64,000 nt of DNA from Histoplasma ohiense (GCA_017607445.1 JAEVHH010000006.1:3038001-3102000); one strand, 5' to 3'. Shown: positions 33,452 to 47,254, numbered from the stretch's first letter. Made by a program: numbers and translations. The notes: generated from the sequence alone by a model not told the origin.

Positions 33452-34660
33452 ATGGGCTCTCTTGAATATCCTGATTTTAAGTAAGTTGTTTCCTCACTGG
33501 CATTTATTGTGTATTATTGCTGGTGTTCCTTGTCAGTGATGTTATTAGTGTGGTCATGTGTGTCACTAGCTTGTTTCTGTATAGCACCATTCACTGTTCA
33601 CTTGTTATATTGCCCTAGCTCTAATCACATGACACACAACAGTCAGATTTCATGTGAACATTGTGTCTCTAGACTTGAGAACATTGATTTTTGATATACA
33701 TTGAAGTCAAATGTCTGAAAGTGTTGTGAGGCTTGTGTCTCTGCAGAGAAATTCTGCAAATCTGTGAGTAATTCTCTTTAATTCTTATTTCCTTTTTCTT
33801 TTTCTTCAAATTTGCTTTTGAATAGATAGTAGTGTCTTTAGCAATGTTGATATACTGATAATGATGCTAGATGTATGATACACCTCTTCTGAGATGCATC
33901 ATGCACAGGTGAGTGTTTATCTTTGTGGGGGTGATGGCTGGGGAGGACATGGCCAGCCACAAAAGTTGTCTTTGTTGTTTAGTTAAACAATTGAACACAC
34001 CTTGTCTGGTGATGCTGTCTGCTTGAGACAGGGCAGGGGTGAATGCTCTATGATTCCAGTGCCAGATGGCAGCTGAGTCTGCAGAGATGCAGGTTTTGAA
34101 GGCTGTGATTGTGTCTGATCCTTTCAGAGCAGAGATGTTAGAGAAAGAGAAGATTTTGAAGATGATGAGCTTCAGAGACTCTGCAGTGAAGAAGTTGACT
34201 GAGAAGGAGTTGATGAGAGAGAAGTTGACTGAAAAGTCAATGAAGAAGATTGTGAAGATGCTGATGGCTGCAGCAGTGCTCATGATGTCTGCTTTCTTTG
34301 TCAATTTACCACTGACATCAGTGGAGCAGAGGAAGAGGGTGCTCTGGATGATGGAGAAGTGAGAGAAGAAGATGAGAAGAAATGTCTTTCTTTATTAAAT
34401 GTGTCAGAGAATGAGTAGATTGATGAGAGAGAAGAGATGTGAGAAGACAAATGTATTGTGAGATAGATATTTGTCTATATCTCTGCACTCAAAATGAGTG
34501 CCTGTAATATACAAGTACCAGAAGAAGTATTGGACAAGAATGGCAGAGAAAGAAGATGAGAGAGATGATGAAAGAGAGAAGAGAAAGTGAGAGATGAGAA
34601 GTGAGATGAGAATGAATGGATTGAGAATCTTTAGACTTTTCTTAGAACTCATTTTCTTTG
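33452..34660 (+). pseudogene. Antisense six-cysteine gene of family B (copy B4)
   Basis: Best-fitting copy. Exon 1 33452-33480 (MGSLEYPDF, phase 2), intron GTAAGT...CCCTAG, exon 2 33619-33763. Together exactly 58 codons, ending FCKS at a perfect GTGAGT donor; intron 2 ends TAG at 33825. Exon 2 holds SCEHCVSRLENIDF, TGA, Tyr (Cys in B2), KCCEAC and FC. A later open block at 34066-34362 begins MAAESAEMQVLKAVIVSD and is Glu/Lys-rich with repeated KKLTEKEL units. The connection between 33826 and 34066 is not resolved. The product would be small, with a zinc-finger-like head and a charged helical body. Function unknown. Confidence 0.68.
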
Positions 34661-34892
34661 TTTTTTCCTTGCTTATATGTTTTATTTTTTGTATTTATTA
34701 TACCTCAAATTGAATTTTTTTTTTCTTTTTTCCCTTTTCTCTGATAAAATCCTTCTAAAAAGAATGCATTTGATTGGAGTTTGAATGAGATTTGTACTTC
34801 TAGCATTTTTCAATTTAAGATTTGCACTTCTGACATCTTTTGACTTGAAGTTTGTGCTTTTGACATTTGAGAGTATGTTGATTTTGTATTTG

Positions 34893-37800
34893 TCATTCAT
34901 TTTCTTGTTCAAGGAAGATTTTGAATGTCTGAGTGTTCAATATGTTTTCTTTCAGTTCTCATGTATCATCACTAAGACTTCAATCTGTCCATCTCACAAG
35001 ATATTCTGAAGATTTGTTTTTTCATTGTTATTTTTCAAGAATTTCTTCAATTTGATATTCTTCTTCACTGTTGACAAGTTCTGATTCTGGTTCTGGTAGA
35101 GCTCCATTCCTGTGGTTGTATGGCTTCAATAAAGATACATGGAATACAGAATGGATGCTTCTATATGAAGATGGCAGTTCTAGTTTGTACACTTGTTTTT
35201 CAATGATATTCAGAATCTTGAAGAGTTCAACATATTTATGATTGAGTTTGTGAACCAGGCGCAGCAATTGGAGATTTTTTGCATTGAGCATGATATAGTC
35301 ATCTATTTTAAATTGTTGAAGTTTATGTTTTGCATTGTAATAGATTTTCTGTGTTTGTTGTGTCTTTTGTAGATTCTTGATAAGCTTATGACATGTTTTC
35401 TTGATATGTTTTGCGCAGCTAGCAGCATGTATGGCAACCAGTTGTGATGATTTGCTGACATTAATTTTCAAATCAGATTGATATCTCATTAAGGCTTCTG
35501 TGGGTGCCATTTCAGTAGAGGCATGTTGAGAGATATTGTAAACAAACTGCATCAGCAGTAGTCAGTGTGCTCAGTCATCTTGATGATAGTTGATAAAACA
35601 TTGAAGATAATGTTTCAAAGTTTGATTTTGTCATTCTGTTTGATTATCTGTTTGAGAGTGAAAGGCTGTTGAAAGTTTCTGGTGTGTGTCTAGCATATAA
35701 CAAAAGGTGGATCAATAATGGCTTGTAAACAGTGAATCTCAATTGAATATATGGTTTTTGGGTACTTTGTAAATTGTATAGAACTTGATATAAATGATTT
35801 CCACTAGTTCATCAGCAGTAATGTTTTTGATGCAAGGAATATAGATTGTAAACTTGGTATATATATTCACAATCACTAAAATTGCATTGTAGATTTGATG
35901 GAGGAATATAGAGGCTGATAAGCCTGTAATAAAATTCATAGTAATGGACTCAAAAGGATTTGATGATAAGAAGATTGTACTCAATTCTTCATATTGTCTG
36001 TGCTGTTTTGACTTTACTCTTTGATAAGTATCATAAGTGGATATATAATCTTTGATATCTCTGACTAGCTCATGTCAATAGTATTTGTTCTGAATGCTGT
36101 CTATAAATTTTTTTATATCAAAGTGACCCCCCTGCAGATCATCATGGTTTGCACTGATAATTTCATCAATAAGTGTCTTTTGTTGAGAAACATATGTGCA
36201 ATCATCAGCATGCAATATATCATTCTCAGAAATTGTCTATAGTATATTTTCAGCAACAGTCATATCCTTCTCTTTTATCTTCTCTCTTTGCTCAGCAGCA
36301 AAAGAATCAATCTTCTGTGCTTTACTCAGAAATGAGATGAAGGATTTGAGCATTTCTGTATATGCTGAGTCCTCAAGAATAGTCTTATTGACTGAAATCC
36401 AGGGCATATATTGCTCAATGTGCAATGGAGGGGAAGAGTTTACACAAGAGATAGAAGATGTCAACATATGAAGCACTTTTCACTCATTAAAAGAAGCATT
36501 TTGCTCATTAGAGATCTGTGCACAGACTACATTAGAAGAAATATCATTTTGAAGAGAAGTATCAGTTTTTCAGTCTAGTCTAACTTCATATTTCAGCTTC
36601 TGTTGCAGGGTAGATAATATAGTTTGACTGTTATAGATCTCACTATAGTCTGTGTGATGACTGAGCTCATCAGCTGAATTCTTTGATTCAGAGCAGTGCA
36701 GTAATACAAAATCATAAGCAGATAAAGCTTTCATTCATCTGATCTGACATCTGTTCAGTTTCTTAGTCATCATAAAGTACTGCAGATTGGCATGATCAGA
36801 TCAGACTTGAATTGAATACTGACTTCTCTTCAGATAGTGTCTTCAATTCTTAAATGCTGCTACAATAGCCAAGAGTTCTTTATCATGAGTATCATAACAC
36901 ATTTCCACATCAATCAACTTTCTTAATCAGAAGGCAACTGAATGTCAGTGCTTATCATTCTGCAACTGTGACAGAATAGCAGCAACTGCAAAAGTGAACA
37001 CATCAGATTCAATCTGAATATACTGAGCTGGGTCAAAATGAGCTAATAGAGAAGCACATATAAAGTGTGATTTGAGCTCATCAAAAGTGCTTTGAGTATC
37101 TTCTGTTTATATAAAAGTGGCTTTTCTTTCCCTCTTCTTGCTCTCTTTTGTAAGTTCAAATAATGGGGCTGCAATAGAGGAGAAAGACTTAATAAATTGC
37201 TGATAGAAATTAGCAAAGCTCAAGAAGAATTGAATCTCTTTAATTGATTTAGATGTAGATCATTTCACAATAGTGGAGACTCTGTCTGACTCCATCTCAA
37301 CATCATTTGTATCTATAACAAACCTCAGAAACAAGACTTTGTCCACTTCAAATTCATACTTAGAGAGTTTTGCAAATAGATTCATGCACTTGAGACATTC
37401 TAGCATCTTAGTAACATGCACTTTATGTTCCTGCTTTGAATTGGAGAATATGAGAATGTCGTCCAAATAGACAACACAACATATATCCAACAAATCAGAC
37501 AAGGCATTGTTAATGTATGCTTGAAATGTCACTGAAGCATTAGCTAGTTCAAATGATATAACTATATATTCAAAATATTCATATCTCATTCTAAAGACTG
37601 TCTTCCAACAGTCTTTTGCTGCTATAAGTATGCAGTGATAGACATCTCAAAGGTCCAGCTTAGTGAACATCTTGGCTTTAGAAAGTCTATCAAGTAATTC
37701 ACTTATTAGAGATAGAGGATATCAGTTCTTGATGATGATTTGATTTAATCCTCAATAGTCTACACAAAGACAGAGTCCATCATCTTTTTTGAGGACAAAG

Positions 37801-38762
37801 AGAATTGATGCACCAGCCAGGCTACTGAACAGTTGTATCCACCCTTTATCTAATACATTTTTTAAATATTCTCTTAGGGCAGCTAACTCAGTTTCAGAGA
37901 GATTGTATATTGACATAAATGACAGTTGTGTATCAGACTTGAGATCTATGCAGTGTTTCATCTTTTCTGATCTTTTCATGCTTATAGCAGCTTCTTCTGA
38001 GAAGATATGTGTGTATGGCATGACATAATCAGATAGACTGATCAGCAAGTCTGAATACACAGCTGAGAATATATATAAAGCATGTTTTGAGTCTTTTGAA
38101 CATTCTGTAGATAATACTACAAGCATTTCTACTCTAGCTTCTGTGAGAACTTCAGCTAAGACATCTTGTTCAGAAATAATTTGAGGCTGTTGTTCATCTT
38201 CAAAGCTTCTAAAGAAGAATTGTCCATCTGATCAATCTATAAGAGGATTTGTTTGTCTTAATCAAGGAAATTCTAATACAAGACTGTAGTTCTTCATCTT
38301 CATTGCATGAAAGAAATGAGATATCTGCTGTGCATTACTCTTGTGATCAGTGACAGTAGTTGCAATGTTATACTCTTCAAAGAAGTGCATTATACATTCA
38401 TCAATTGACTTGATTATTTTGATTTTGTGATGAGCAGCTTTTAGATTGTGATTCTTTGCTCAAAATTCATTGACACAGTTCACTTCTGACTCAGAGTCTA
38501 CTAGTGCAAGCACTTTTTGCAGACTCTTAGATGTAGTGAGTTTCACTGTGACAGTGAAGCTTAAGATGTTTTTGTATTGACTTTCCACATTTATGACTGT
38601 TATTATGAGTTGAATGATATGTCTTAAGTGTTTTTTGAGTTCTTCAAGTTCTTTGTGTCTTTTGTATTGAGTTTTGAGTTGAACTTGATGTTTTTGGATT
38701 TGTCTTTGGATCATTTGAAACATGAATTGATGATATGTCCTGATCACTTGCAATAACAGCAA
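34893..38762 (-). pseudogene. Family B pol (copy B4)
   Basis: One frame from protease (LALVDSESEVNCVNEF, 38500) through RT (37589-37260, intact YLDDILIFSN), RNase H near 36990, integrase zinc region near 36150, core at 35984 (FESITMNFITGLSAS), C-terminal part at 35552 (a 174-codon open stretch ending EEYQIEEILEK) and chromodomain tail to TGA at 34893. RT, integrase and tail segments are in register with one another, so damage is by stops and missense, not indels. Confidence 0.9.
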
Positions 38763-39955
38763 TATTTTGATTGGATGAAGTCATCAGACTTTGTAGTGTC
38801 ATTCCATCTGCATTTGTTTTGTGATCTATTATCAGCATTATTTCTGTTGTTAAAGCTTTGAGTGGGATTTTTGAAATTTGACTTCTCTTTAAGCTTCTTC
38901 TGTCTCTCTGACAGATTCAATTCTGTCATTGCAAGTTTATGTAGAGTGGCATCATAGCTTAACTCTTCCAATTTGGTTGCATATTTGTCAAATTCTCAGT
39001 GAATGGAAGGTAGAACTTTCATATAGAGGTGTGATTTTTGATGATATTCACTATAAGAATGCTGCAGATGCTCTTTAATTGATTGTAAGTGTGAAGCAAA
39101 TTGTTGAACTGTCTGATCTTCTTGTTGCTCTGTTTTTCAGTACTGTCTATCAGCATCTCAGAAACTTCTATCTGAATTGATGACTTGACATTGCATCCAA
39201 CTAACAAATTCTTCCCATGGTGGCAAAGTCCACATATCATGTGTATGTTGATATCAACATTGTTGCATCTCGACATTGAAATGAGTAATGGCTTCAATGA
39301 TCTTTTGATGGTTGTGTTCATTGTAGTAATCAAGATCACTGGCATGGAAAGTGATAGCAGCTGTAACAAAGTTTTTGAATTCTTTCATACTTTGATCTCA
39401 GAACTTTTCCACATCTCTCTGAGAAGAGTGACCACTCATGCTGAAATCTTGAAGTTCTAATTGTCAAAGTGGTATCTGACTACATCTCTCACTGACAGTA
39501 GTCACAGCACTTTTCACTAAAATGTTGAGTACTTGTAGTGTGGCTTCTGATGATCTGAGAATACTTGTGATGTTATTGCAGTTATCATTCACATTAGTTG
39601 CATCTCTATCATGGTTCAGATGTGTTTCTAGTGTATTTCAGATGACTGGAATTGTTCTATTCAATTCTTGTAGTAAAATGTCATATCACTGTTGAAGTTC
39701 TTGCAATTCTTTCTCAGTCTGTAATTTTTTGATTCTTCTGATCACAGCTATCTTTTCAGTCTCAATTGTGCTGAGATCTTCAGAAGAGATATTCTCTTCT
39801 GAACTATGTTCAGAGTCCAATTCTATAGAAGAAGATGATGCTTGTTGTGCACTTTCAGTGGCAGAAGTATGTGTTTCACAGTTTTCTTTCATGATGTTTG
39901 CTGCTTTGGATTCAATGGTAGCACAAGTACAGCAGATGCTGCAGGTAGAGGTCAT
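38763..39955 (-). pseudogene. Family B gag (copy B4)
   Basis: MTSTCSICCTCATIESKAAN start, acidic region, capsid-like middle, SYDATLHKLAMTELNLSERQ block at 38971 and CCYCK knuckle near 38755. The distance from this ATG to the conserved MLVVLSTE site in pol is 1829 bases, the same as in B2 and B3. Confidence 0.85.
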
Positions 39956-40002
39956 GACTATTACTCAACAGACTGTCTCTCAAAGATTGAGTGATTAGAA
40001 AC

Positions 40003-40263
40003 TGTGAGATGTAGTGACAGTGTGAAGAGTAACAGTAGAAAATAGTTTATAGCATAGCAGAGATAATAGTAATATATTGTAGAGTAATATAGTATAGTAG
40101 TGTAATGTAGCTAATCGCTAAGGAAGAAAAGAAAGAGAAAGAAGATGTGCGAAATACATACATCAATATATATATACATATAGAAATAGTGGTAGTGAGA
40201 GTATAATGGAAAGAGGTAAGAATAAGCGAAGATAATAAGGAAATAATAAACAAGTGCATTACA
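40003..40263 (-). repeat. 5' LTR of B4 (261 bp)
   Basis: Contains an intact CTAATCGCT (plus strand 40111-40119). The primer site on the other side of the LTR edge reads AGTGATTAG (39990-39998), complementary except for the CpG change. Confidence 0.94.
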
Positions 40264-40268
40264 CAAAT

Positions 40269-42680
40269 GATGTTGAGATGAAGTCAGACAGAGTCTCCAC
40301 TATTGTGAAATGATCTACATCTAAATCAATTAAAGAGGTTCAATTCTTCTTGAGCTTTGCTAATTTCTATCAGTGATTTATTAAGTCTTTCTCCTCTATT
40401 GCAGCTCCATTATTTGAACTTACAAAAGAGAGTAAGAAGAGGGAAAGAAAAGCCACTTTTATATAAATAGAAGATGCTCAAAGCACTTTCAATGAGCTCA
40501 AATCACACTTTATATATGCTTCTCTATTAGCTCATTTTGACTCAGCTCAGTGTATTCAGATTGAATCTGATGCATTCACTTTTGCAGTCACTGCTATCCT
40601 GTCATAGTTGCAGAATGATGAGCACTGACATTCAGTTGTCTTTTGATCAAGAAAGTTGATTGATGTGGAAATGTGTTATGATACTCATAATAAAGAACTC
40701 TTGACTATTGTAGCAGTATTTAAGAATTGAAGACATTATCTGAAGAGAAGTCAGTATTCAATTCAAGTCTGATCTGATCATATCAATCTGCAGTACTTTA
40801 TGACAACTAAGAAACTAAACAGATATCAGATTAGATGAGTGAAAGCTTTATCTGCTTATGATTTTGTATTACTGCACCACTCTGAATCAAAGAATTCAGC
40901 TGATGGGCTCAGTCATCATGCAGACTACAGTGAGATCTATAATGATCAAACTATATTATCTACTCTGCAACAGAAGCTGAAACATGAAGTTAGACTAGAC
41001 TGAGAAACTGATACTTCTTTTTAAAATAATATTTCTTCTGATGTAGTCTGTGCACAGATCTCTAATGAGCAAAATGCTTCTTTTAATGAGTGAAAAACAC
41101 TTCATACATCAACATCTTCTATCTCTCACATAAACTCTTTCTCTCTGTTGTGTGTTGAGCAATATATGCTCTGAATTGCAGTCAATAAGGCTATTCTTGA
41201 GGACTCAGTATATACAGAAATGCTTGAATCCTTCATCTCATTTCTAAGTAAAGCACAGAAGATTGATTCTTTTGCTGCTGAGCAAAGAGAGAAGATAAAA
41301 GAGAAGAATATGACTGTTGCTGAAAATATACTATAAACAATTTCTGAGAATGATATATTGTGTGCTGATGGTTGTGTGTATATCCCTCAACAAAAGACAC
41401 TCATTGATGAAATTATCAGTGCAAATCATGATGATCCACAGAGGAGTCACTTTGATATAAAAAAGTTTATAGACAGCATTCAGAACAAATACCATTGACA
41501 TGAGCTAGTCAGAGATATCAAAGATTATATATCCACTTGTGATACTTATCAAAGAGTAAAGTCAAAACAGTATAGACAATATGAAGAATTGAATACAATT
41601 CTCTTATTATCAAATTCTTTTGAGTTCATTATTATGAATTTTATTACAGACTTGTCAGCCTCTACATTCCTTCATCAAATCTATGATGCAATTTTAGTGA
41701 TTGTGGATATATATACCAAGTTTATGATCTATATTCCTTGCATCAAAAACATTACAGCTGATGAACTAGCAGAAATCATTTATATCAAGTTCTATACAAT
41801 TTATAAAGTACTCAAAAACCATATATTCAATTGAGATTTGCTGTTTACAAGCCATTATTGGTCCATCTTTTGTTATATGCTAGACACACACCAGAAACTT
41901 TCAACAGCCTTTCATTCTCAAACAGATGATCAAACAGAACAACAAAATCAAATCTTGAAACATTATCTTCAATGCTTTACCAACTATCATCAAGATGACT
42001 GAGCATGCTGACTATCACTAGTATAGTTTGTTTACAATATCTCTCAACATACCTCTACTGAAATTGCATCTGCAGAAGTCTTAATGGAATATCAATCTGA
42101 TTTGAAAATTAATGTCAGCAAATCACCACAACTGGTCGCCATACATGCTGCTAGTCATGTGAAACATATCAAGAAAACACATCATAAGCTCATTGAGAAT
42201 CTACAAAAGACACAACAAACACAGAAAATCTATTATGATGCAAAACATAAACTTCAACAATTTAAAATAGATGATTACATCATACTCAATGCAAAAAATC
42301 TCCAATTACTGTGCTCAATTCACAAACTCAATCATAAATATGTTGAACTCTTCAAGATTCTGAATATCATTGGAAAACAAGTGTACAAACTAGAACTGCC
42401 ATCTTCATATAGAAGCATCCATTCTGTATTCCACATATCTTTATTAAAGCCATACAACCACAGGAATGGAGCTCTACCAGAACCAGAACCAGAACTTGTT
42501 GACAGTGAAGAAGAATATCAAGTTGAAGAAATTCTTGAAAAACAACAACAAAAAAACAAACCTTCAGAATATCTTGTGAGATGAACAGATTGAGATTCTA
42601 GTGATGATACATGAAAACTGAAAGAAAACATATTGAACACTCAGACATTCAAAATCTTCCTTGAACAAGAAAATGAATGA
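40269..42680 (+). pseudogene. Family B pol (copy B3), RT end to chromodomain
   Basis: Continues the frame cut at 32840: RNase H near 40540 (HFDSAQCIQIESDAFTFAV), integrase zinc region near 41430, core at 41589 (FEFIIMNFITDLSAS), then a long open stretch 42084-42584 with SIHSVFHISLLKPYNHRNGA and the chromodomain EEEYQVEEILEK, ending ENE, TGA (42678-42680). That TGA may be a mutated CGA because B1 and B2 read Gln there. Confidence 0.88.
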
Positions 42681-42899
42681 CAAATACAAAATCAACATAC
42701 TTTCAAATGCCAAAAGCATAAACTTCAAATCAAAAAACACTAGAGGCACAAATCTCATCCAAACTCCAATCAAATGCATTTTTTTTTTAAGGATTTTATC
42801 AGGGAAAAGAGGAAAAGAAAAAAAATTCAATTTGGGTATAATAAATACAAAAAATAAAATATACAAACAAGGAAAAAAAAAACAAAGAAAACAGATTTT

Positions 42900-43277
42900 A
42901 AGAAAAGTCTAAAGATCTTCAATTCATTCATTCTCATCTCATCTCTTATCTCTCACTTTCTCTTCTCTCTATCATCATCTCTCTCATTCTTCTTCTCTGC
43001 CATCCTCACTCAATACTTCTTCTGGTATTTGTAAATTATCAGCACTCATTTTGGGTGCAGAGATATAGACAAATGTCTATTTCACAAGACATTTATCTTC
43101 TCACTTCTTCTCTCCTTCATCAATCTACTCATTCTTCAGCACATTCAATAAAGAAAGACATTTTTCTTCATCTTCTTCTCTCACTTCTTCACTGTTCAGA
43201 GCACCCTCTTCCTCTGCTTCATTGACATCAGTGACAAATTGACAAAGAAAGCAGATATTATGAGCACTGCTGCAGTC
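42900..43277 (-). pseudogene. Antisense gene of family B (copy B3), 3' half
   Basis: Minus-strand continuation of the antisense gene beyond C1, matching 34262-34650 of B4 (C-terminal charged block and the RIFRLFLE-type end). The other half lies at 49228-50053. The end is approximate. Confidence 0.55.
43273..43277. repeat. Target duplication CAGTC of C1 (left)
   Basis: Repeated at 49223-49227; B3 antisense gene resumes after it. Confidence 0.93.
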
Positions 43278-43748
43278 TGTAACGGGCGTACTTCGATTAA
43301 CGATTTGGTACTATCCTAATTACAGATTACAAATTGATTAAGGAAAGAAAGAGAAAAGAGATCAGAAGAAAAGGTTGTACAAAGGGGGTTCTTATAGAGG
43401 AAAGTTCAGAGTGGAAGAATATCAGAAGCCACTCCACAGTGGAGTGTGAAGCAGAAGAACATTAAGAGGTACACATAAGAATTGTTAGAGACTACGCGAG
43501 TGCGGAGCATGGGGTGGGAGAATCATTGAGAGCTACACAGAAGAATTGTTAGAGACTATATGAGTGTGGAACACAGAGCAGAAGAACATTAGAAGCTACA
43601 CAGAAGAATCATTAGAAACTATATGAGCACAGAGCACAGAGTGAAAGAACATCAAGGGTTACACAAGATCACAGCAACCAGGAACAAGTGGGTGCAGGAG
43701 GGGAGTTGGTTGTGTAAGTTGATTACTAACAGATGCTAACCCATCACA
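43278..43748 (-). repeat. 3' LTR of C1 (471 bp)
   Basis: TGTAACGGGCGTACTTCG to CCCATCACA. Carries the 64-bp tandem units (about 43450-43670), one fewer than C2 and C3. The first 13 bp inward hold the pol stop. Confidence 0.94.
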
Positions 43749-46700
43749 TTATCCCCCTCTATCAAGGTGAGTGAGGACTCATAGATGTCGAGGGCGGCAG
43801 TGTCCTCCAAGGCAGACACAGGTTCCCAGATCAGACAATCATATCCTACCCATTTGATGAGATATTCGCAGCAGCAGTGGTTGATTCTATTGTCAAGAAT
43901 TGTTTTGATTTCCCACTCAAGTTCATTATCTTCTCCTACAATGGCAGGTGGCTGCCAATCAGAGATTCTCTGGGAGGGGAATGGATCCTCAGTCGCGGGT
44001 TGGAGCAGGTTCGTATGAAAGATGTTGTGGATGCCAGACAGAGTGTCAAGTTGATAATCATGTGTGCCTAGCACTTCCTTCACCATATACTTAGTGTGAC
44101 AGTAATCTAGCATATGCAAGGGGTGGTCTGTTCTTATGTTCTTGAGATCTAGTCAGACTTTGTCTTCTACATGATATCAGGTCACAGAACTTCTTCTGAT
44201 GTTCATTTGATTCTCATAATCTTGCTGAGCACTGACCATTGAAGCTTCTGCTCATTCACAGACTTTCTTCAGCTTGCTCACAATGTTCTCTGCCACTTGT
44301 ATGAGGCTGCGGGTGTATGCAGTTTCTCAGAGAGTCTCAGAGAAGTTCAGAACCTCTAAGTTGTATCTGTGTAGAAGGAAGAATGAGCTTACATCTGTCA
44401 TAGCAGAATCTTGATCATTAATTACAATCTCAGTGTGTGACAGCAGATTGCTCCAGTTGTCTTGTGTGTAATTGCAGAACTTACAGAGGATGTTCTTTAC
44501 TGTTTGTATTATTCTCTCAGTAGCTCCATCAGTCTCTGAGTGGTACACTGTTGATAACTTTCATTCAATTCTTAATAATTGGCATACATGGGCCCAGAGT
44601 GCACTGATGAATTGACTGTCTCTATCTGACACAATGAATGAAGGCAGACCATGCATACAATAGAATGGGTTTCTGACAAAGGCATCTGCAACTACTTCAG
44701 CATCCATCTTGTCACAGGGCTGTAGTATTACACCCTTGCTGAGTCAGTCAACAATGACTAGAATGTTCATAGAACCTCCACTTTCAGATAAGGAAACTGC
44801 AAAATCAATAGCTATATCACATCAAGTTCAGTCAGAGACAGATAGAGGCTTCAGCATCCCTTTTCAGCATTCACACCATGCCATCACTGAGCTGCAGTGA
44901 TCACAGTTGTGTACAAACTGATGTATGTCTTTCAACATATCTGGCCAGTAGAATTCTCAGGCAACAATGTTGTACATGATTTCATGTTCTGAGTGCTCAG
45001 TCATTGATGAGTCATGAATTTCTTGCATGATCTGTGTTCATAGAGATTCTGAATCAGAGACCCATCATCTATCTCAAAAGTGTAAGCAGTTGTCATCATC
45101 AATCAAATATGCTGAGATATCTGTTCTTGGGTATACATCTGTGGGGAATCAAGGTGCTTTGCTTTGTACAGCTTCAGCAGCTTGTTGTCAGAATTCATCT
45201 GTCTCTGTCACTAGTCTCCATTGTTCTTTGAGCAAGAGTTCTTGAGCTCAGAACTGGTTGATATGTACACAGAGTTCATCTGATTGCATAGAACTTTCTA
45301 TGATTGCAGAGTTGATTAATCAATGCTCTCAGTGTTTCCATCTGTCATCCAAGTCATCAGATGGTATATCTTGTTCTCAGCAGAACAGAGCATCCACAAG
45401 AGTGTTCTCTACTTCAGATTGATAACAAATTGTGAATGAAAAACAGCTAAGAAACAATGACCAACACATATGCCTCTCAGTGAGCTTACAAGTGATTGTG
45501 AAGTACTCTAGATTCTTATGATCAGTAACAATCTCAAATCTCTCAACACTCATGAGTTCAGATTCCCATTCTTTGAAGCATTATATAATCACTAGGAGCT
45601 CCTTGTCATAGATCTTGTAGTTGCATTCAGCAGATGACATCTTTTTCAAGATAAAGGCACAGAGTTGTAGAACATCTTCATTATCATATTGCATCAGTGC
45701 CCCATCTACTACATAATCTGAGGCATCCATTTCAAGAATTGTATGCTTATCTGAATTGAATGATTGCAGCATTGGGGTGCTTGTGAACATACACTTCAGC
45801 TTTTTGAATGCTGCGTCTGCTTTGTCAGTCCATTGAAATACAGCATCTTTCTGGGTCAGGTCTGTCAGTGGTTGTACAATATCAGAGAAGTCTTTGATGA
45901 ACCTTCAGTAGAAGTTGACAAATCCTAGAAAGCTTCTAGTCTCTTTTACTGAGACTGATGCCTTCCAGTTGAGGATTGCTTCCACCTTCTTAGAATCCAT
46001 GCATATGCCTTTTTCAGCTTCGATGATGAATTCTAGATAGGTCATAGACTTGGTCTCAAAGTTGCATTTGTCAATGTCCACTTACAGTCCAACTTTACAT
46101 AGACAGTCAAGCACTTGTCATACATGCTTGCAGTGCTCAGTGAGCAGTCCATCAGTGAAGATCAGAATATCATCCATGTACACTGAGACAATCTCATTGA
46201 GCAGATCTCATAGAGCTCAGTTAATGTATTTCTGGAACATGCTCAGGGTGTTCACTAATCCAAAGAGGGTCACTGTCCATTCATATAATTCATAACACAT
46301 ATGAAAAGTGGTTAGCCATTCATCACCTTCATTAATCCTTATCTTATAGAAGGCCGCAGAGATGTCAAGCTTCATAAACCATTTTGCTTTTCCTATTCAT
46401 TCAAGTATTTCATTGATGAGTGAGAGAGGATATCGGTCCTTCCGCGTAATCTTGTTGAGTCCTCAGTAGTCAACACAGAATCATAAGCCTTCTTCTGATT
46501 TCTTCACAAACAGCACAGATGCTGCAGCAGGTGAGTTGCTAACACAAATGAAGCCTTTGTCCAGTAATCCATTGAGCATTTTTCATAGAACAAAGAGCTC
46601 ATCATGCAACATGCTGTAGAGAGAACCTCAGAGCAGTTGTGGGTCCTTATCATCTTTCTTGATGAGCTCAATCATATGATCTATACTGGGTCCTCAGTGA

Positions 46701-47254
46701 GGGGGAAGCTTTTCAACTTCTTTTTCATCGAACACATCTGTGAAATCTTCATACAATTCAGATAGTTCTTTGCACAGTTTCTTGAGATCCTTGGGTTCTA
46801 GTTTCTCTAACATCTTTTTGATATCCACCATGCTAGCAGCAAACACTTGGACGTTCTTCTTCTCATGCACTTGATGGGTTAGTAGTTTGTACACTTCCAT
46901 CAATATCTGGGTGAGATCAGCAGTTCTATCGACATCTTTCTTGTAAACACAGTCACCTTCTGGGAAAATAAGGCAGCAGTTGCATGCATCCAACAAGGTT
47001 CCAAATTCTGTGAGCCATGATAGACTGAGTATTAGATCATACTCAAGGCCTTGTATTTCATATGTGTATACATTCTTTTTCTCATGTCCTTCTATGTTGA
47101 CATTAAATCTTACCATGTTGTAGGAGGCAGATCCTCTGGGGCCATCAAATTCACTGAGCTTACACAGCTTGAAAAAGGGGATACACTGAAGCTTATGCTT
47201 CTCAACCAGCTGGATGTCTATAAGAGTGTAATGAAGAAAACCACTGTCTACCAT
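43736..47254 (-). pseudogene. Family C pol (copy C1)
   Basis: Single frame of about 1170 codons, interrupted only by stop codons. Protease MVDSGFLHYTLID at its start (DSG intact), RT with FVKKSEEGLRFCVDY, YMDDILIF (46160 region, catalytic pair intact), RNase H TILEMDASDYVVDGAL (45750), integrase HHCC (FVHNCDHC region near 44920), core with FIVSDRDSQF and TDGATERI (44548), chromodomain ELEWEIKTILD to CEYLIKWVGYD (43900) and stop TAG inside the 3' LTR. It lies -1 to gag. An ATG at 47254 is probably not the start, because the frame is open further upstream once CpG-type stops are discounted. Confidence 0.92.

Larger units (their letters stand above)
32841..40263 (-). mobile_element. Complete Ty3/Gypsy family B element B4 (7423 bp)
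   Basis: Identical-length LTRs (261 bp; 32841-33101 and 40003-40263), 5-bp duplication CAAAT (32836-32840 and 40264-40268), full gene order on the minus strand and antisense gene on the plus strand. Confidence 0.95.
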
